This document shows, piece by piece, positions 42,525-50,992 of a stretch of 64,000 bases of DNA. Under the pieces are notes generated by a model. The model worked only from the letters and a program-made list of their open reading frames with translations, was not told where the DNA came from and made no database searches. A program made the position numbers and the translations under genes. Position 1 is the first letter of the stretch; every line of letters begins with the position of its first letter. The stretch spans positions 124,001 to 188,000 of the forward strand of contig NZ_JACHJK010000008.1 in NCBI RefSeq assembly GCF_014203595.1. The letters run 5' to 3'. The DNA comes from Streptomyces echinatus (GTDB lineage Bacteria > Actinomycetota > Actinomycetes > Streptomycetales > Streptomycetaceae).

Positions 42525-43523
42525 ATGTCTTCGACCGAGTCGCCGTCCGTGCCGGCCGCAAGTGTGCTCCCCCGGGTGGCGCCCGTCCGGGTCGGCGAGG
42601 GCGAGCGGCTGCGGTCCGTGGGCCTGCCCGGCGTCACCCTGTCGATCCGTTCCCGGCGCCCCGCGCGCGAGGACCTGCCGCCCGCGCTGTACGTGCACGG
42701 GCTGGGCGGCTCCTCGCAGAACTGGTCGTTGCTGATGGCCGAGCTGGACGGCGTCGTCGACAGCGAGGCGGTCGACCTGCCGGGCTTCGGCGACTCACCG
42801 CCCCCGGACGACGGCGACTACTCCGTCACCGGTCACGCGCGCGCGGTGATCCGCCATCTCGACGCCGCCGGCCGCGGCCCGGTGCACCTGTTCGGCAATT
42901 CGCTGGGCGGCGCGGTCGCCACGCGCGTGGCCGCCGTACGCCCGGACCTCGTCCGCACGCTCACGCTCGTCTCGCCCGCCCTGCCGGAGCTGCGCGTCCA
43001 GCGCACCGCGGTGCCCACGGGGCTGCTCGGCGTGCCCGGGATCGCCGCCCTCTTCACCCGGCTCACCAGGGAGTGGACGGCCGAGCAGCGGGTGCGCGGC
43101 GTCATGGGGCTCTGCTACGGCGACCCCGGCCGGGTCCCGCCGGAGGCCTTCCGGCACGCCGTGGAGGAGCTGGAGCGGCGGCAGCAACTGCCGTACTTCT
43201 GGGATGCCATGGCACGCTCCGCGCGCGGGATCGTCAACGCCTACACCCTGGGCGGACAGCACGGGCTGTGGCGCCAGGCCGAGCGGGTGCTCTCCCCGAC
43301 CCTGCTGATCTACGGCGGCCGGGACCAGCTGGTCGGCTTCCGCATGGCCGGCAAGGCGGCCCGCGCCTTCCGCGACTCCCGGCTGCTGTCCCTGCCGGAC
43401 GCCGGGCACGTGGCGATGATGGAGTACCCCGACGTGGTGGCCGACGCCTTCCGGGAACTCCTGGCACAGACGGCCGGCTCCGCCGAGGGCGCCGCGCCCG
43501 CGGCCGTGGGTGCGGGGAGCTGA
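42525..43523 (+). CDS. Alpha/beta-hydrolase
   Basis: A 332-aa hydrolase with nucleophile Ser126 in GNSLGG, oxyanion motif HGLGGSSQNW, acid in YGGRDQLVGF and His in PDAGHVAMMEY. It probably is leaderless (TAACAT 6 nt before ATG). It is followed by the DUF3152 gene 8 nt away, so both likely share a transcript. Substrate unknown. Confidence 0.88.
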   Translation: MSSTESPSVPAASVLPRVAPVRVGEGERLRSVGLPGVTLSIRSRRPAREDLPPALYVHGLGGSSQNWSLLMAELDGVVDSEAVDLPGFGDSPPPDDGDYSVTGHARAVIRHLDAAGRGPVHLFGNSLGGAVATRVAAVRPDLVRTLTLVSPALPELRVQRTAVPTGLLGVPGIAALFTRLTREWTAEQRVRGVMGLCYGDPGRVPPEAFRHAVEELERRQQLPYFWDAMARSARGIVNAYTLGGQHGLWRQAERVLSPTLLIYGGRDQLVGFRMAGKAARAFRDSRLLSLPDAGHVAMMEYPDVVADAFRELLAQTAGSAEGAAPAAVGAGS

Positions 43524-43531
43524 GGGCCGGG

Positions 43532-44956
43532 GTGGGACGACACAGCCGCCGCGGACCGGCTCCGAAGACCGAGTCCGCCGACATAGACGCGAACCGGGGG
43601 AACCAGCGCATCCCGGGGGCCCGGCGGGGCGCACGCGCCGACGACCGGAAGGACGGTGCGTCCCGGCAGCCGGACGGCACTCCGGCGCACGGCACACCCG
43701 GGCCCGGGCTTCCCGACGGCACTCCCTCGCGCGGGACGCCGGGGACTCCCGGGGGTACCCCGGCGCGCGGTGTGCCCAGGCTTCCCGACGGGACCCCCGC
43801 GCACGGTGTGCCCAGGCTCCCGGACGGGACCCCCGCGCGGAGCGGGCACCCCGAGCAGCGGGAGGCCGGTGGCGGCTGGGGACGGTTCACCGGCCGTGCG
43901 GCCGGTACCGGGGGGCCCGGTGTGGTACTGCCGCGGCAGCGGCAGGCGGGGCCGGACGGTCCGGGGCGCGGCTCCGGACCCCGGCAGGACTACCTCGACG
44001 CCTTCGAGGGCGCCGGCACCCGGAAGCCCGGGGACACCGGTGCGCGCGCGGCCGGCGAGGGCCGGACGCGTCCCACCGACGGCCGGCCGGCCGAGGCGCC
44101 GCGGGCGGACGGCGTCGCGGCGGACGGGGGCGCGGACGGGGTGGCCGTTCCCGCGCAGCGCGGCGGCACCAAGGGATGGGCCTTCACCGGTATCGCGGCC
44201 GCCGCCGTCACCACCGTGCTCGCCGTGGTCGTCGCCGGGCAGGTGACCAAGGGGCGGGCCGAGGGCGACGAGCAGTCGCGGTCGGCCACCGGCCAGGCCC
44301 CCGGCCCGGGGACCTCCGGCGCGCCGACGCCCTCCGCCGTGCCGGGCGCGGTGGCTCTGACGTACGACCAGAAGATGAGCAAGACGTACCCGCTGGGCGC
44401 CAAGCTGACCGGGCCGGGGAAGTTCGACGCCGTGCCCGGAGACGACAAGGCGCCCGGCACCGGGCAGCGGTACCGGTACCGCGTCGACGTCGAGCAGGGG
44501 CTGGGACTGGACGGCGTGCTCTTCGCCGAGGCCGTGCAGAAGACCCTCAACGACAAGCGCAGCTGGGCACACGGCGGTGCCCGGACCTTCGAGCGCGTCT
44601 CCTCCGGCAAGCCCGACTTCGTGATCACCCTGGCCAGCCCAGGCACCACCGCCAAGTGGTGCGCCAAGTCCGGCCTGGACACCACGGAGGACAACGTCTC
44701 CTGCGACTCGGCCGCGACCGAACGCGTCATGATCAATGCGTACCGGTGGGCCCAGGGCAGCACGACCTACGGTGACCGGATCCATGCCTACCGGCAGATG
44801 TTGATCAACCATGAAGTCGGGCACCGGCTCGGCAACGGGCACGTCACCTGCCAGAAGGACGGCGCGCTGGCACCCGTCATGCAGCAGCAGACGAAGTTCC
44901 TGAACCACGACGGAATCCACTGCCGTCCCAACCCGTGGCCCTATCCCACGAGTTGA
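43532..44956 (+). CDS. DUF3152 membrane-anchored zinc metalloprotease-like protein
   Basis: A 474-aa protein. The N-terminal cytoplasmic half (about 210 residues) is Gly/Pro/Thr-rich with a PDGTPAHG/PDGTPARG repeat. One transmembrane helix (GWAFTGIAAAAVTTVLAVVVAG) leads to an extracellular DUF3152 domain with the zinc motif HEVGHRLGNGH (His427, Glu428, His431, His437). It matches Rv3207c in mycobacteria, next to moeB1/moeZ there. It starts at GTG 43532 with GAGG upstream. Protease activity is inferred from the motif. Confidence 0.85.
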   Translation: MGRHSRRGPAPKTESADIDANRGNQRIPGARRGARADDRKDGASRQPDGTPAHGTPGPGLPDGTPSRGTPGTPGGTPARGVPRLPDGTPAHGVPRLPDGTPARSGHPEQREAGGGWGRFTGRAAGTGGPGVVLPRQRQAGPDGPGRGSGPRQDYLDAFEGAGTRKPGDTGARAAGEGRTRPTDGRPAEAPRADGVAADGGADGVAVPAQRGGTKGWAFTGIAAAAVTTVLAVVVAGQVTKGRAEGDEQSRSATGQAPGPGTSGAPTPSAVPGAVALTYDQKMSKTYPLGAKLTGPGKFDAVPGDDKAPGTGQRYRYRVDVEQGLGLDGVLFAEAVQKTLNDKRSWAHGGARTFERVSSGKPDFVITLASPGTTAKWCAKSGLDTTEDNVSCDSAATERVMINAYRWAQGSTTYGDRIHAYRQMLINHEVGHRLGNGHVTCQKDGALAPVMQQQTKFLNHDGIHCRPNPWPYPTS

Positions 44957-44976
44957 CGGACCCCGCTTATGTCACA

Positions 44977-45006
44977 TTGACATGAGCCCGCATGGTCGTT
45001 CATATT
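44977..45006 (+). promoter_or_regulatory. Promoter of the 31-aa leader ORF (TTGACA-N18-CATATT)
   Basis: A perfect -35 TTGACA, an 18-nt spacer and CATATT place the transcription start at about the A of ATG 45014, so the transcript would be leaderless. Confidence 0.65.
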
Positions 45007-45013
45007 TCTGCGC

Positions 45014-45109
45014 ATGTGGTCCAGTCATGCCGTCCCTTCGAGCGCCTCCATCGAGCTGGCGCTCATCGGCGTGACCGCACTCTGCGTGGCCGACATCCAC
45101 TGTCGCTGA
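45014..45109 (+). CDS. Predicted leaderless 31-aa leader peptide
   Basis: A short ORF (MWSSHAVPSS at the start; ending LCVADIHCR) with no Shine-Dalgarno but a strong promoter positioned for leaderless translation. It has a central hydrophobic run (IELALIGVTALCV). A terminator-like hairpin follows at 45155-45175, before the ABC importer gene, so a leader-peptide or attenuation role is possible. Streptomyces is known to have other leaderless small leader ORFs upstream of nutrient genes, but this sequence I do not recognise. Confidence 0.55.
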   Translation: MWSSHAVPSSASIELALIGVTALCVADIHCR

Positions 45110-45154
45110 CGCCGCCTCCCAGGCGTTCGCGTCGCGACTTCTTTCCCTCTTTGT

Positions 45155-45175
45155 GTCCGTGACCGTGTCACGGAC
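45155..45175 (+). terminator. Hairpin between leader ORF and ABC operon, attenuator-like
   Basis: Perfect 9-bp arms (GTCCGTGAC / GTCACGGAC) with a 3-nt CGT loop, followed by CTTTC. It lies 46 nt after the leader ORF stop. Confidence 0.55.
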
Positions 45176-45247
45176 CTTTCGACGACCCGACGCCGGGGCC
45201 GACGTCTGCCCGCAGCCGTCTCATTCCTCGTCCACATGTCTCACCTG

Positions 45248-45303
45248 TCGAGAATCCCTTCGAGAAGCCTTCGAGAAACCCTCGATCAACTCTCGATCAA
45301 CCC
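45248..45303 (+). repeat. Five imperfect 11-12-bp tandem repeats
   Basis: Three units of TCGAGAANCCC type, then two of TCGATCAACCC type, lie just upstream of the importer gene; they may influence mRNA structure or bind a regulator. Confidence 0.75.
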
Positions 45304-45333
45304 GACACGTCACCCCGAGAGGTCGTCATTCCG

Positions 45334-47052
45334 ATGCGTCAATCGTCCGTCCGCGCGCGCCGTGTGGCAGCGGCATCCGTCAGCCTGGTCGTGGCAGCGG
45401 GCGTCGCCGCCTGCGGTCCGAAGGACAACGATGCCAAGGGTTCCGGTGGCGACTCCACGCCCCACAAGGGCGGCACACTCACGGTCCTGAACTCCGAGCC
45501 GCAGGCCGACTTCGACCCCGCGCGGCTGTACACCTCCGGCGGCGGAAACGTTCCCTCGCTCGTCTTCCGCACCCTCACCACCCGCAACCGCGAGAACGGC
45601 GCGGCCGGCTCCGAGGTCGTCCCGGACCTCGCCACCGACACCGGGCGCCCCAACAAGGACGCGACCGTGTGGACGTACACCCTCAAGAAGGGGCTCAAGT
45701 ACGAGGACGGTACGCCGATCACCTCGGCCGACATCAAGTACGGCATCGAGCGCTCCTTCGCCCCCGAACTCTCCGGCGGCGCCCCCTACCTGCGCGACTG
45801 GCTGGTCGGTGCCGCCGGCTACCAGGGGCCGTACAAGGACCGGAAGGGCCTGTCGTCGATCGGGACGCCGGACGCCCGGACCATCGTCTTCCACCTGAAC
45901 AAGCCCGAGGGCGAGTTCCCGTTCCTCGCCACGCAGACGCAGTTCACCCCGGTGCCCAAGAGCAAGGACACCGGAACCAAGTACGAGTCGCACCCGGTCT
46001 CGTCCGGCCCCTACAAGGTCGTCAAGAACGAGAACGACGGCGAGCACCTCGTCCTGGAGCGCAACCCGAACTGGTCGGCCGCGACCGACGCCGAGCGCAA
46101 GGCGTACCCGGACACGATCGACGTGCGCTCCGGCCTCGACTCCTCGGTGATCAACCAGCGGCTGTCCGCGTCCCAGGGTGCGGACGCCGCAGCCGTCACC
46201 ACGGACACCAACCTCGGCCCGGCCGAACTCGCCAAGGTCAGCGGCGACAAGGAACTGGCCGCGCGCGTGGGCACCGGCCACTTCGGCTACACGAACTACC
46301 TCGCGTTCAACCCGACCGTGAAGCCGTTCGACAACCCCGAGGTGCGCCAGGCCGTCGCCTACGCCGTCGACCGCTCCTCCGTGGTCAACGCGGCCGGCGG
46401 CAGCGCCCTCGCCGAGCCCGCCACCACCTTCCTGCCGAACCAGAAGTCCTTCGGCTACACGCCCTACGACCCGTTCCCGGCGGGCCGGGCCGGCGACCCG
46501 GAGAAGGCCAGGAAGCTGCTGGAGCAGGCCGGCTACAAGAACGGGCTGACCGTCACGCTCACGCATTCCAACGACAAGAACTTCGAGACCAGCCCGGAGA
46601 TCGCCACCGCCCTCCAGGACGCGCTCAAGAAGGCCGGCATCACGGTCAGGCTGCAGGGCCTGGAGGACAACGACTACCGGGACAAGATCCACGGTGTGAA
46701 GACCGAGCCGGGCCTCTTCCTCGCCCACTGGGGTGCCGACTGGCCCTCCGGCGGCCCCTTCCTCGCCCCCATCTTCGACGGCCGGCAGATCGTCAAGGAC
46801 GGCGCCAACTTCAACACGGGCCTGCTGAACGACAAGACGGTCAATGGCGAGATTGACGCGATCAACAAGTTGACCGATCTCGACGCCGCCGCAAAGCGGT
46901 GGGGTGCACTGGACAAGAAGATCGGCGACAAGGCCCTCGTCGTGCCGCTGTTCCACCCGGTCTACAAGCGCCTGTACGGCAAGGACGTCAAGAACGTCGT
47001 CATCAGCGACTGGACCGGCGTCCTGGACATCTCCCAGGTCGCGGTGAAGTAG
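45334..47052 (+). CDS. Peptide/nickel-type ABC substrate-binding lipoprotein
   Basis: A 572-aa extracellular binding protein of the SBP_bac_5 family. The signal ends in VAAC (lipobox, Cys27). The body has GGTLTVLNSEPQADFDPARL, VWTYTLKKGLKYEDGTPIT and PFDNPEVRQAVAYAVDR, typical of DppA/OppA proteins. The operon continues with two permeases and a double ATPase. Peptide import is likely; nickel or other substrates cannot be excluded. Confidence 0.94.
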   Translation: MRQSSVRARRVAAASVSLVVAAGVAACGPKDNDAKGSGGDSTPHKGGTLTVLNSEPQADFDPARLYTSGGGNVPSLVFRTLTTRNRENGAAGSEVVPDLATDTGRPNKDATVWTYTLKKGLKYEDGTPITSADIKYGIERSFAPELSGGAPYLRDWLVGAAGYQGPYKDRKGLSSIGTPDARTIVFHLNKPEGEFPFLATQTQFTPVPKSKDTGTKYESHPVSSGPYKVVKNENDGEHLVLERNPNWSAATDAERKAYPDTIDVRSGLDSSVINQRLSASQGADAAAVTTDTNLGPAELAKVSGDKELAARVGTGHFGYTNYLAFNPTVKPFDNPEVRQAVAYAVDRSSVVNAAGGSALAEPATTFLPNQKSFGYTPYDPFPAGRAGDPEKARKLLEQAGYKNGLTVTLTHSNDKNFETSPEIATALQDALKKAGITVRLQGLEDNDYRDKIHGVKTEPGLFLAHWGADWPSGGPFLAPIFDGRQIVKDGANFNTGLLNDKTVNGEIDAINKLTDLDAAAKRWGALDKKIGDKALVVPLFHPVYKRLYGKDVKNVVISDWTGVLDISQVAVK

Positions 47053-47056
47053 CACC

Positions 47057-48172
47057 GTGAGCGAGGCACTTGCCGCCGTCGAGACCGCCGGGACGGGTAC
47101 CTCCGTCCCGGCGGCCTCGGGGGCACGTCAGTTCTGGCGGCGGCTGCGGGCGCAGCGCGCCGCGCTGGTCGCCGCGGCCGTCGTCGCGCTGCTCGTCCTG
47201 GTCGCGCTCGCCGCGCCGCTGCTCACCGCCCTGGAGGGCCAGGACCCCACCACCTACCACCCCACCCTGATCGACTCCGCGCGGGGAGGCGTGCCCATCG
47301 GCTCCTTCGGCGGCGCGAGCGCCGACCACTGGCTGGGCGTCGAACCGCAGACCGGACGCGACATGTTCGCCCGGCTGGTCTACGGCGCACGGGTCTCGCT
47401 CGGCGTGTCGCTCGGCGCCACCCTGGTGCAGGTCGTCCTCGGCGTCGCCATGGGCGTGGCCGCCGGACTGGGCAACCGCTGGGTCGACCTGATCCTGAGC
47501 CGCATCACCGACATCTTCATCTCGATGCCGTTGATGATCATGGCTCTGGCGCTGCTGGCCATCGTGCCCAGCGGCTTTCCGCGGCCCGTCCTCGTCGCGC
47601 TGATCATCTCCCTGGTCGCCGGCTGGAGCACGACGGCGAAGATGGTGCGCGCGCAGACCCTCGCCCTCAAGAACCTCGACTACGTCTCCGCGTCCCGGCT
47701 CAGCGGCTGGAGCACCTGGCGGACCGCCGTGCGCGAACTGCTGCCGGGCCTGGCCGCGCCGGTCATCACGTACGCCGCGCTGCTGATCCCGCAGAACATC
47801 AGCGCCGAGGCCGCCCTGTCCTTCCTGGGCGTCGGCGTGAAGCCGCCCACGCCCTCCTGGGGACAGATGCTCACCTCGGCCGACGTCTGGTACCAGGCGG
47901 CCCCGCAGTACCTGCTGCTGCCCGCCCTCGCCCTGTTCCTGACCGTGTTCGCGATGACCGTCCTCGGCGACGGCGTCCGCGTCGCCCTCGACCCGCGCGC
48001 CGCCTCCCGCCTGCGCGTCGGCACCGGACGCAGACGGGAGGCCCGCGCGGCGAAGGCCGTACCGGGATCCGATGCTGCCGCGGCGAAGGCCGTACCGGGA
48101 TCCGATGCTGCCGCGGCGAAGGCCGTACCGGCCCCGGACGCGGCCGTGGTGAAGAAGGAGGACCGGGCGTGA
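47057..48172 (+). CDS. ABC permease, DppC type, with C-terminal AKAVPGSD repeat
   Basis: A 371-aa inner-membrane permease with several helices and the EAA-like loop LKNLDYVSASRLSGWSTWR. The last 45 residues contain AAKAVPGSDAA repeated twice with a third degenerate copy, from a 33-bp DNA repeat. It starts at GTG 47057, 4 nt after the binding-protein stop. Partner of the following DppB-like gene. Confidence 0.93.
   Translation: MSEALAAVETAGTGTSVPAASGARQFWRRLRAQRAALVAAAVVALLVLVALAAPLLTALEGQDPTTYHPTLIDSARGGVPIGSFGGASADHWLGVEPQTGRDMFARLVYGARVSLGVSLGATLVQVVLGVAMGVAAGLGNRWVDLILSRITDIFISMPLMIMALALLAIVPSGFPRPVLVALIISLVAGWSTTAKMVRAQTLALKNLDYVSASRLSGWSTWRTAVRELLPGLAAPVITYAALLIPQNISAEAALSFLGVGVKPPTPSWGQMLTSADVWYQAAPQYLLLPALALFLTVFAMTVLGDGVRVALDPRAASRLRVGTGRRREARAAKAVPGSDAAAAKAVPGSDAAAAKAVPAPDAAVVKKEDRA
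48047..48145 (+). repeat. 33-bp in-frame tandem repeat in the permease gene
   Basis: Two identical 33-bp units (48047-48079 and 48080-48112) and a diverged third. Encodes the AAKAVPGSDAA copies; copy number may vary. Confidence 0.85.
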
Positions 48173-49167
48173 ACGGCTTCACCGGCTTCGTCCTGCGCCG
48201 CATCGCCGGCGCCGTGATCACCCTGTTCGTGCTCTCGGTGATCATCTACGTCGTCTTCTACGTCACCCCCGGCGACGTCGCCCAGATCACCTGCGGCCCG
48301 CGCTGCTCCCCGGCCCAGGTCCACCAGGTGTCCCAGCAGCTCCATCTCGACGATCCGCTGTACGTGCGCTACTGGCACTTCCTGCAGGGGCTCTTCGTCG
48401 GCCAGGACTTCTCGACCGGCACCTCCGTGGAGCACTGCGCGGCGCCCTGCCTCGGCCAGTCGTACCAGACCGACCAGCAGGTCACCGACATCATCCTGGC
48501 CAAGCTGCCGGTGAGCTTCTCGCTGGTGATCGGCGCGATGGTGATCTGGCTGCTGGTCGGCGTCGGCACGGGCGTGCTGTCCGCCTGGCGGCGCGGCCGG
48601 CTCTCCGAGCGCCTGCTGACCGCGGTCACGCTGGCGGGCGTGGCCACGCCGGTCTTCGTCATCGGCCTGGTCCTGATGATCGTCGTCTGCGGCGAACTGC
48701 AGCTGCTGCCCTTCCCGCAGTACGTGAACTTCACCGACGACCCCGAACAGTGGGCGTGGAACCTGCTGCTGCCCTGGCTGTCGCTGGCCCTCATCGAGGC
48801 GGCCAACTTCGCCCGGATGACCCGGGCGTCGATGCTGGAGACGCTGGCCGAGGACCACATCCGTACGTTCCGCGCGTACGGCGTCGCCGAGCGCGCGTTG
48901 ATCGCCCGGCACGCGCTGCGCGGCGCGACGGCCTCCGTGATCGCCCTCAACGCGGTCACCTTCGGCTCGGCCGTCGGCGGCGCCGTCCTCACCGAGACCC
49001 TCTTCGGGCTGCCCGGCATCGGCCAGGAGCTGGTGCACGCGGTGAAGGTCGTCGACCTGCCGGTGGTCGTCGGCATGGTCCTGGTCATCGGCTTCTTCGT
49101 GGTCCTCGCCAACGCCGTCGCGGACGTCCTGTACGCGGTGGCCGACCGACGGGTGGTGCTCGCATGA
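48169..49167 (+). CDS. ABC permease, DppB type
   Basis: A 332-aa permease with the family start GFVLRRIAGAVITLFVLSVIIYVVFYVTPGD-like pattern (TM1) and the EAA loop at DHIRTFRAYGVAERALI. A Cys-rich extracellular loop (TCGPRCSPAQ; CAAPC) is unusual. GTG 48169 overlaps the DppC stop. Forms the channel with DppC. Confidence 0.93.
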   Translation: MNGFTGFVLRRIAGAVITLFVLSVIIYVVFYVTPGDVAQITCGPRCSPAQVHQVSQQLHLDDPLYVRYWHFLQGLFVGQDFSTGTSVEHCAAPCLGQSYQTDQQVTDIILAKLPVSFSLVIGAMVIWLLVGVGTGVLSAWRRGRLSERLLTAVTLAGVATPVFVIGLVLMIVVCGELQLLPFPQYVNFTDDPEQWAWNLLLPWLSLALIEAANFARMTRASMLETLAEDHIRTFRAYGVAERALIARHALRGATASVIALNAVTFGSAVGGAVLTETLFGLPGIGQELVHAVKVVDLPVVVGMVLVIGFFVVLANAVADVLYAVADRRVVLA

Positions 49168-50792
49168 GCCTGGTGGAAGTGGCGGACCTGACCGTCGAGT
49201 TCGGTGACCTGCGCGCCGTCGACGGGCTCTCCTTCAGCCTGGCGAAGGGAGCCGCCCTCGCCCTGGTCGGCGAGTCCGGCTCCGGCAAGTCCACGGTCGC
49301 GGGCGCCCTGCTGGGCCTGCACCGGGGCACCGGAGCCCGGGTCGGCGGCTCGGTGCGGGTGGCCGGCACCGACGTCCAGGCGGCCTCCGACGAGGAACTG
49401 CGCCGGCTGCGCGGGGCCGGGGCCGCCATGGTCTTCCAGGACCCGCTGTCCTCGCTCGACCCGTACTACGCGATCGGTGACCAGATCGCCGAGGTCCACC
49501 GCGTCCACACGCGCGTGTCACGCCGCGCCGCACGCGCGCGTGCCGTCGAGGTGCTGGAGCGGGTCGGGATCCCGGACGCACGACGGCGCTCCCGGTCCCG
49601 CCCGCACGAGTTCAGCGGCGGCATGCGCCAGCGCGCCCTCATCGCCATGGCCCTCGCCTGTGAGCCGGACCTGCTGATCGCCGACGAGCCGACCACCGCC
49701 CTCGACGTCACCGTCCAGGCCCAGATCCTCGATCTGCTGCACGCGCTGCGCGCGGAGACCGGCATGGGCCTGCTCCTCGTCACCCACGACGTGGGCGTGG
49801 CCGCCGAGAGCGTGGACGACATCCTCGTCATGCGGCACGGCAGGGCCGTCGAGCGCGGCCCGGTCGGCGCGGTCCTCGCCGAGCCCGCCGAGGCGTACAC
49901 GCGCCGGCTGCTCGACGCCGTCCCGCGCGTCGACGCCCGCCGGACCGGCTCACCGGCCACCGACGAGGTCGTGCTGGAGGCCACCGGCGTGCGGCGCGAG
50001 TTCGGGCGCGGCAAGCGCGCGTTCGCGGCGGTGGACGACGTCTCCGTGACCGTCCGGCGCGGGGAGACCCTCGGCGTGGTCGGAGAGAGCGGCAGCGGCA
50101 AGACCACGCTCGGCCGCATGCTGGTGGGGCTGCTGGAGCCGACCGCGGGCGGCATCCGCTACGAGGGGCGCCCGCACACCGGTGTGAACCCGGCCGTGCA
50201 GATGGTCTTCCAGGATCCCGTCTCCTCCCTCAACCCCCGCCGCGGCGTGGGCGAGTCCATCGCCGACCCGCTCCGCGCGCGCGGGGAACGCGACGAGTCA
50301 CGCATCCGGGGACGCGTGACGGAACTGCTGGAACGCGTGGGCCTGGACCGGGCGCACTACGACCGCTACCCGCACGAGTTCAGCGGCGGACAGCGCCAGC
50401 GCATCGGTATCGCGCGGGCGCTCGCCGCCGAGCCGCGCGTCATCGTCTGCGACGAGCCCGTCTCGGCGCTCGACGTCACCACCCAGGCGCAGGTGGTCGC
50501 CCTGCTCGGCGAGCTCCAGCGTGAACTCGGCCTGGCGCTGGTCTTCATCGCGCACGACCTCGCCGTAGTCCGCCAGGTCAGCGACCGGGTCGCGGTGATG
50601 CGGCGCGGCCGGCTCGTCGAGTACGGGCCCGCCGACGAGGTCTACGACAGCCCGCGCGAGCCGTACACCCGGCAGCTGCTGGCCGCCGTACCCGCGCTCG
50701 ACCCGGAGCTGGCGGCCCGCCGCCGCGCCGCCCGGCGCGAACCGGCAGCGGCCGGGCTTCCGGCCCAGGGAACCCGCACCCGGGTGGCGTAA
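49164..50792 (+). CDS. ABC ATPase, fused DppD-DppF type (two NBDs)
   Basis: A 542-aa protein with two nucleotide-binding domains. NBD1 has GESGSGKST, FSGGMRQRALIA and LLIADEPTTALD; NBD2 has GESGSGKTT, FSGGQRQRIGIA and VIVCDEPVSALD. DppD- and DppF-like halves are fused into one chain. ATG 49164 overlaps the permease stop. It energises the importer; a hairpin at 50879-50912 probably ends the operon. Confidence 0.95.
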   Translation: MSLVEVADLTVEFGDLRAVDGLSFSLAKGAALALVGESGSGKSTVAGALLGLHRGTGARVGGSVRVAGTDVQAASDEELRRLRGAGAAMVFQDPLSSLDPYYAIGDQIAEVHRVHTRVSRRAARARAVEVLERVGIPDARRRSRSRPHEFSGGMRQRALIAMALACEPDLLIADEPTTALDVTVQAQILDLLHALRAETGMGLLLVTHDVGVAAESVDDILVMRHGRAVERGPVGAVLAEPAEAYTRRLLDAVPRVDARRTGSPATDEVVLEATGVRREFGRGKRAFAAVDDVSVTVRRGETLGVVGESGSGKTTLGRMLVGLLEPTAGGIRYEGRPHTGVNPAVQMVFQDPVSSLNPRRGVGESIADPLRARGERDESRIRGRVTELLERVGLDRAHYDRYPHEFSGGQRQRIGIARALAAEPRVIVCDEPVSALDVTTQAQVVALLGELQRELGLALVFIAHDLAVVRQVSDRVAVMRRGRLVEYGPADEVYDSPREPYTRQLLAAVPALDPELAARRRAARREPAAAGLPAQGTRTRVA

Positions 50793-50878
50793 CGTTTCGC
50801 GATCGTGCGATCACCCTCCGATCCTTAGCGCGACCGAACGTCACCCGCACGCGAAAGTTACGACCGTTCACCCCTTTT

Positions 50879-50912
50879 GGTGGTGCGATGGACAACCGTC
50901 CGTCGCACCACC
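50879..50912. terminator. Terminator hairpin after the ABC importer operon
   Basis: GGTGGTGCGA and TCGCACCACC (10-bp arms) enclose GGAC/GTCC pairing, making a long stem just downstream of the ATPase gene. Confidence 0.75.
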
Positions 50913-50992
50913 GCCTTGTCCCCTTACGTTCATCCCGCTGCGAGCCGCCGGGACAACGGCGGCTCCCCAGACGGGAGAACGGGGGTGCACAC

